Assembly (NCBI GenBank): GCA_013153135.1 | Contig: JAADFA010000011.1 | Span: 1-26,241 of the forward strand | Length of the DNA stretch: 26,241 bases | Reading direction: 5' to 3' | DNA from: Chloroflexota bacterium | GTDB taxonomy: Bacteria > Chloroflexota > Anaerolineae > Anaerolineales > DRMV01 | Shown: piece after piece, positions 23,648-26,241 of the stretch | Layout of the letters: each line of letters begins with the position of its first letter | Numbering within the stretch: position 1 is the stretch's first letter | Program-made: the position numbers and the translations under genes | Notes under the pieces: generated by a model | The model's database searches: none | Seen by the model: only the letters and a program-made list of their open reading frames with translations | What the model was told of the DNA's origin: nothing

Positions 23648-24492
23648 CTATCCAAATCGGCTTCCTGACCTTCCGGATGTACGGCCTAATGCTCATGCTG
23701 GGGGCCATCGCGGGCACCCTGGTCGCGGCCATGGAGGCCCGCCGCCGTGGCCTGCCCGCCAGCTACGCGGTGGATGCGCTCCCCTGGGCGCTCATAGGTG
23801 GTGTTATTGGTGCACGGCTGTGGCACGTACTCACACCATCCCTTTCCCTCAAAATGTACTATGGCGTAACAACCGAGTACTACCTCACCCATCCGTGGGA
23901 AATCCTCGCGGTATGGAAAGGGGGGCTGGGGCTCCCAGGCGCGGTTCTGGGCGGTGCGGTGGGTCTGTATCTCTACGCCCGGCGCAACCGGCTCAGCTTT
24001 CCTTTGCTTATGGACATTGCCGCGCCAGGGCTCGCGTTGGGCCAAGCCATCGGCCGTTGGGGCAATTACTTCAATCAAGAACTGTACGGCAAACCCACGG
24101 ACCTGCCCTGGAAGCTGTACATCGCGCCCGAACACCGCATCCCTGGGTATGAACAGGTGGCCTATTACCACCCGCTGTTCTTGTATGAAAGCTTATGGAA
24201 CTTGATGAACATGGCCTTATTGCTCTACATCGGCCGGCGGTGGGAAAAGCGGTTGTTGCCCGGGGATTTGTTCCTGATTTACATGATTGTGTACGCGGTC
24301 GGGCGCTTTGGGCTGGAATTCCTACGGCTTGATTATTCCCCCGTCTTCGGCATTAACATCAATCAACTGGTCATGGTCCTGGTGATCTTGGGCTCTGGCT
24401 TCACCTTGTGGTGGCGCCATCGCAGGCCCAAGGAATCTCAAACATCGGGCCGCTTGCCTCGCCCACGTACCAAGCGTCGGCGCAAGAAATAA
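23644..24492 (+). CDS. lgt: Prolipoprotein diacylglyceryl transferase, 282 aa
   Basis: Lgt transfers diacylglycerol to the lipobox cysteine of prolipoproteins in the cytoplasmic membrane. The Lgt signature GQAIGRWGNYFNQELYG spans ~133-149, with R138 at the conserved arginine. YYHPLFLYESLWN supplies the conserved HPxFLYE block, and GRFGLEFLRLD the C-terminal one. About seven membrane segments are expected, with a basic tail ending KRRRKK. The start is GTG at 23644, overlapping the previous stop by four bases. Substrates in this window include the lipoprotein at 19730. A short gap leads to asd. Confidence 0.96.
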   Translation: MTIQIGFLTFRMYGLMLMLGAIAGTLVAAMEARRRGLPASYAVDALPWALIGGVIGARLWHVLTPSLSLKMYYGVTTEYYLTHPWEILAVWKGGLGLPGAVLGGAVGLYLYARRNRLSFPLLMDIAAPGLALGQAIGRWGNYFNQELYGKPTDLPWKLYIAPEHRIPGYEQVAYYHPLFLYESLWNLMNMALLLYIGRRWEKRLLPGDLFLIYMIVYAVGRFGLEFLRLDYSPVFGININQLVMVLVILGSGFTLWWRHRRPKESQTSGRLPRPRTKRRRKK

Positions 24493-24532
24493 GCATGGAA
24501 TCTCGCGGCCCACGCTGTTCAAGGAGGTCGGC

Positions 24533-25597
24533 ATGGCCGAACGCATCCCGGTCGCGATTTTGGGTGCCACGGGGACCGTAGGGCAGCGCTTTGTGCAGCT
24601 GTTAGATGGGCACCCCTGGTTCGAGGTGGTCGCACTGACCGGCTCCGCGCGCTCGGAGGGCAAGCCCTATGCCGAAGCCGCGACGTGGCTGCTGGACACA
24701 CCCATGCCCGCCTGGGCACGTACGATGACCGTGCTGCCAACGCGCGCGGACGTGGTCACCCGCGCGGGCGCTCGGCTTGCGTTCTCCGCGCTGCCCGCAT
24801 CCGCAGCGCGCACCGTCGAGCCCGAGCTCGCGGCCGCGGGCGTGTGGGTCGGCTCCAACGCGTCCGCGTACCGCCGGGAGCCGGACGTGCCGCTGCTCAT
24901 GCCCGAGGTCAATCCGGATCACATCGCGCTGGTCGAGCGGCAACGGCGGGAACGGGGCTGGCCCGCGGCAATCATCACCAATCCCAACTGCACCACGACG
25001 GGGCTCACCGTACCGCTCAAGGCGCTCGCTCATGCCTTCGGCCTAGAAGCTGTGATGGTGGTCAGCCTGCAAGCCCTCTCAGGCGCGGGCTACCCGGGCG
25101 TGCCCAGCTTGGCCATCATGGACAACGTCATCCCTTACATCCCTAACGAAGAAGACAAGGTGGAATGGGAACCTCGCAAGCTGCTCGGGTCGCTGCGCGG
25201 GGACGAGGTCGAGCTGGCCGGGGTGACCATTTCCGCGCATGTGCACCGTGTGCCGGTGCTGGATGGACATACCCTGGCCGTGAGCGTGCGGCTGCGCACC
25301 ACCGCGTCGCCGGATGCGGTGGCTGAGGTGCTGGCTTCGTACCAGGCGCCGGAGGCAACGCGCGATCTACCCTCCGCGCCCCGGCCCGTGATGGTGGTAC
25401 GCCATGAACCTGACCGGCCGCAGCCGCGGCTCGACCGCATGACCGGCCGCGGCATGACTACGGTCATCGGCCGCGTGCGACCGGACCCCATTCTGGGCAT
25501 AAAATTCTCTGTACTAAGTCATAACACCATCCGCGGAGCCGCGGGCGGCGCGCTCTATAATGCGGAATGGCTTGCTCGCTATTTAGGTTGGCGCTAG
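24533..25597 (+). CDS. asd: Aspartate-semialdehyde dehydrogenase, archaeal/fungal type, 354 aa
   Basis: Asd reduces aspartyl phosphate to the semialdehyde, feeding lysine, diaminopimelate, threonine and methionine synthesis. The N-terminal Rossmann motif is GATGTVGQRF. The catalytic cysteine is C153 in TNPNCTTTGL, and the proposed acid/base histidine is H246 in HRVPVLDGHTL. QALSGAGYPGVPSLAIMDN and IPNEEDKVEWEPRKLLG are features of the archaeal/fungal-type subfamily rather than the E. coli type. The ATG at 24533 follows AAGGAGGT by four bases, 40 bases after lgt, so it probably belongs to the same operon. It converges on dnaK. Confidence 0.95.
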   Translation: MAERIPVAILGATGTVGQRFVQLLDGHPWFEVVALTGSARSEGKPYAEAATWLLDTPMPAWARTMTVLPTRADVVTRAGARLAFSALPASAARTVEPELAAAGVWVGSNASAYRREPDVPLLMPEVNPDHIALVERQRRERGWPAAIITNPNCTTTGLTVPLKALAHAFGLEAVMVVSLQALSGAGYPGVPSLAIMDNVIPYIPNEEDKVEWEPRKLLGSLRGDEVELAGVTISAHVHRVPVLDGHTLAVSVRLRTTASPDAVAEVLASYQAPEATRDLPSAPRPVMVVRHEPDRPQPRLDRMTGRGMTTVIGRVRPDPILGIKFSVLSHNTIRGAAGGALYNAEWLARYLGWR

Positions 25598-25635
25598 GCG
25601 TGACGCGGCTTCATCCCCACCAAAACCAAATGGGG

Positions 25636-25673
25636 GCGAAACCAAAAGGCCCCTGGCCGCAGGACCAGGGGCC
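25636..25673 (-). terminator. Intrinsic terminator of dnaK
   Basis: Reading leftward, a perfect 10-base stem AGGCCCCTGG/CCAGGGGCCT (arms 25673-25664 and 25655-25646, loop of eight) is followed by TTTTGGTTTCG. It starts 36 bases past the dnaK stop. In the rightward direction there is no T-run, so it serves asd poorly. Confidence 0.75.
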
Positions 25674-25708
25674 TAGGTGCTCGTGAGGGGCGTTGCCACC
25701 TCGGGGGG

Positions 25709-26241
25709 TTATGCCTCGCGGAATTCGCCTTCCACCACGTCTTCGTCGCTACCGCCTTCCGATTGGCCCTCGCTGCTCGAAGCCGTGGTGGGGCCACCCG
25801 CCGCGCTCGGGCCCGCGGTACCGCCTGCGGCCGCGCCTTGCGCGTACAGCTGCTGGCTGAGTACGTGCAGCAAGTTCTGCACTTCCTCATTCAGGCTCTT
25901 GATCTGGGCCAAATCGTCGCCCTTCATCGCCTCTTCCAGCTCTTTGACCTTGGCCTCGATGCGCTCGCGCTCATCCGCAGGCACCTTGTCACCCAGGTCC
26001 TTCAGCGCTTTACGGGTTTGATAGACCAGGGTGTCGGCCAGGTTGCGGGCCTCGGCCAGTTCGCGGCGTCGGCGATCCTCGGCCTCGTGCTTCTTAGCCT
26101 CTTCGATGATGCGTTGGATCTCGTCTTCGCTCAAGTTCGTGGTCGCGGTGATGGTGATCTTCTGCTCTTTGCCCGTCGCCTTGTCGCGCGCGGTCACGTT
26201 CAAGATGCCGTTCGCGTCGATGTCGAAGGTCACCTCAATTT
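25709..26241 (-). CDS. dnaK: Chaperone DnaK (Hsp70), C-terminal part; 5' end outside window
   Basis: The visible ~177 residues start in the substrate-binding domain with IEVTFDIDANGILNVTARDK and ATGKEQKITI, then the helical lid (LSEDEIQRIIEEAKKHEAED through ALKDLGDKVPADERERIEAK), a Gly/Ala/Ser-rich linker, and an acidic C-terminus (DEDVVEGEFREA) equivalent to the terminal motif recognised by co-chaperones. The frame continues past the window edge; the GTG at 26233 lies inside the conserved domain and is not a start. No grpE or dnaJ follows downstream, since a terminator and the convergent asd lie there. Confidence 0.96.
   Translation of the reverse strand, partial: IEVTFDIDANGILNVTARDKATGKEQKITITATTNLSEDEIQRIIEEAKKHEAEDRRRRELAEARNLADTLVYQTRKALKDLGDKVPADERERIEAKVKELEEAMKGDDLAQIKSLNEEVQNLLHVLSQQLYAQGAAAGGTAGPSAAGGPTTASSSEGQSEGGSDEDVVEGEFREA

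Noticed and set aside
1..26241. tRNA, rRNA, transposase, phage or toxin-antitoxin genes
   Set aside because: I looked for cloverleaf-like arms, IS-type terminal repeats with transposase motifs and small paired ORFs and found none I could support.

Overview
This is a GC-rich bacterial chromosomal segment made mostly of single-copy housekeeping genes. Several traits fit a Chloroflexota (Anaerolineae-like) genome: a RodZ-type protein and a lipoprotein with long Thr-Pro stretches, fused NuoE/NuoF modules, an archaeal/fungal-type Asd, and short operons on alternating strands. That placement is inference from gene style; no rRNA is present to confirm it. I see no phage, insertion sequence, CRISPR array, tRNA or rRNA.

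Layout. (1) 1-250: an intergenic region with back-to-back promoters and a leader that may fold two ways in front of a leftward gene truncated by the window edge. (2) 314-5612, rightward: a NuoE-NuoF fusion flavoprotein, mutS, and a multi-pass membrane protein resembling the carotenoid-biosynthesis (CruF-like) family. (3) 5613-6044: non-coding, with two degenerate copies of a hairpin-rich repeat and a terminator. (4) 8759-6045, leftward: a RodZ-like protein with two helix-turn-helix domains, a membrane-anchored zinc-ribbon protein, rpiB and a 34-residue membrane microprotein. (5) 8760-9143: divergent promoters around a third repeat copy. (6) 9144-16307, rightward: M16 peptidase, sfsA, uppP, dnaN, a PPDK-like ATP-grasp protein of unknown role and a deoxynucleoside kinase. 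(7) 18568-16315, leftward: a YeeE/YedE-type sulfur transporter and a small membrane protein. (8) 18707-21769, rightward: a LysR regulator divergent from the transporter, then an orphan family-5 solute-binding lipoprotein. (9) 21770-25597, rightward: a fourth repeat copy, then polyprenyl diphosphate synthase, CDP-alcohol phosphatidyltransferase, lgt and asd. (10) The 3' part of dnaK, convergent, with its terminator.

Shared themes are envelope building (polyprenyl synthase, UppP, phosphatidyltransferase, Lgt, RodZ-like), genome maintenance and nucleotide supply (MutS, DnaN, deoxynucleoside kinase) and sulfur uptake under a probable LysR regulator. The least explained items are the dispersed hairpin repeat family, the folded leader at 84-160, the operator architecture at 18602-18680, the PPDK-like protein lacking a phosphohistidine domain, the 34-residue microprotein and the orphan NuoEF fusion.
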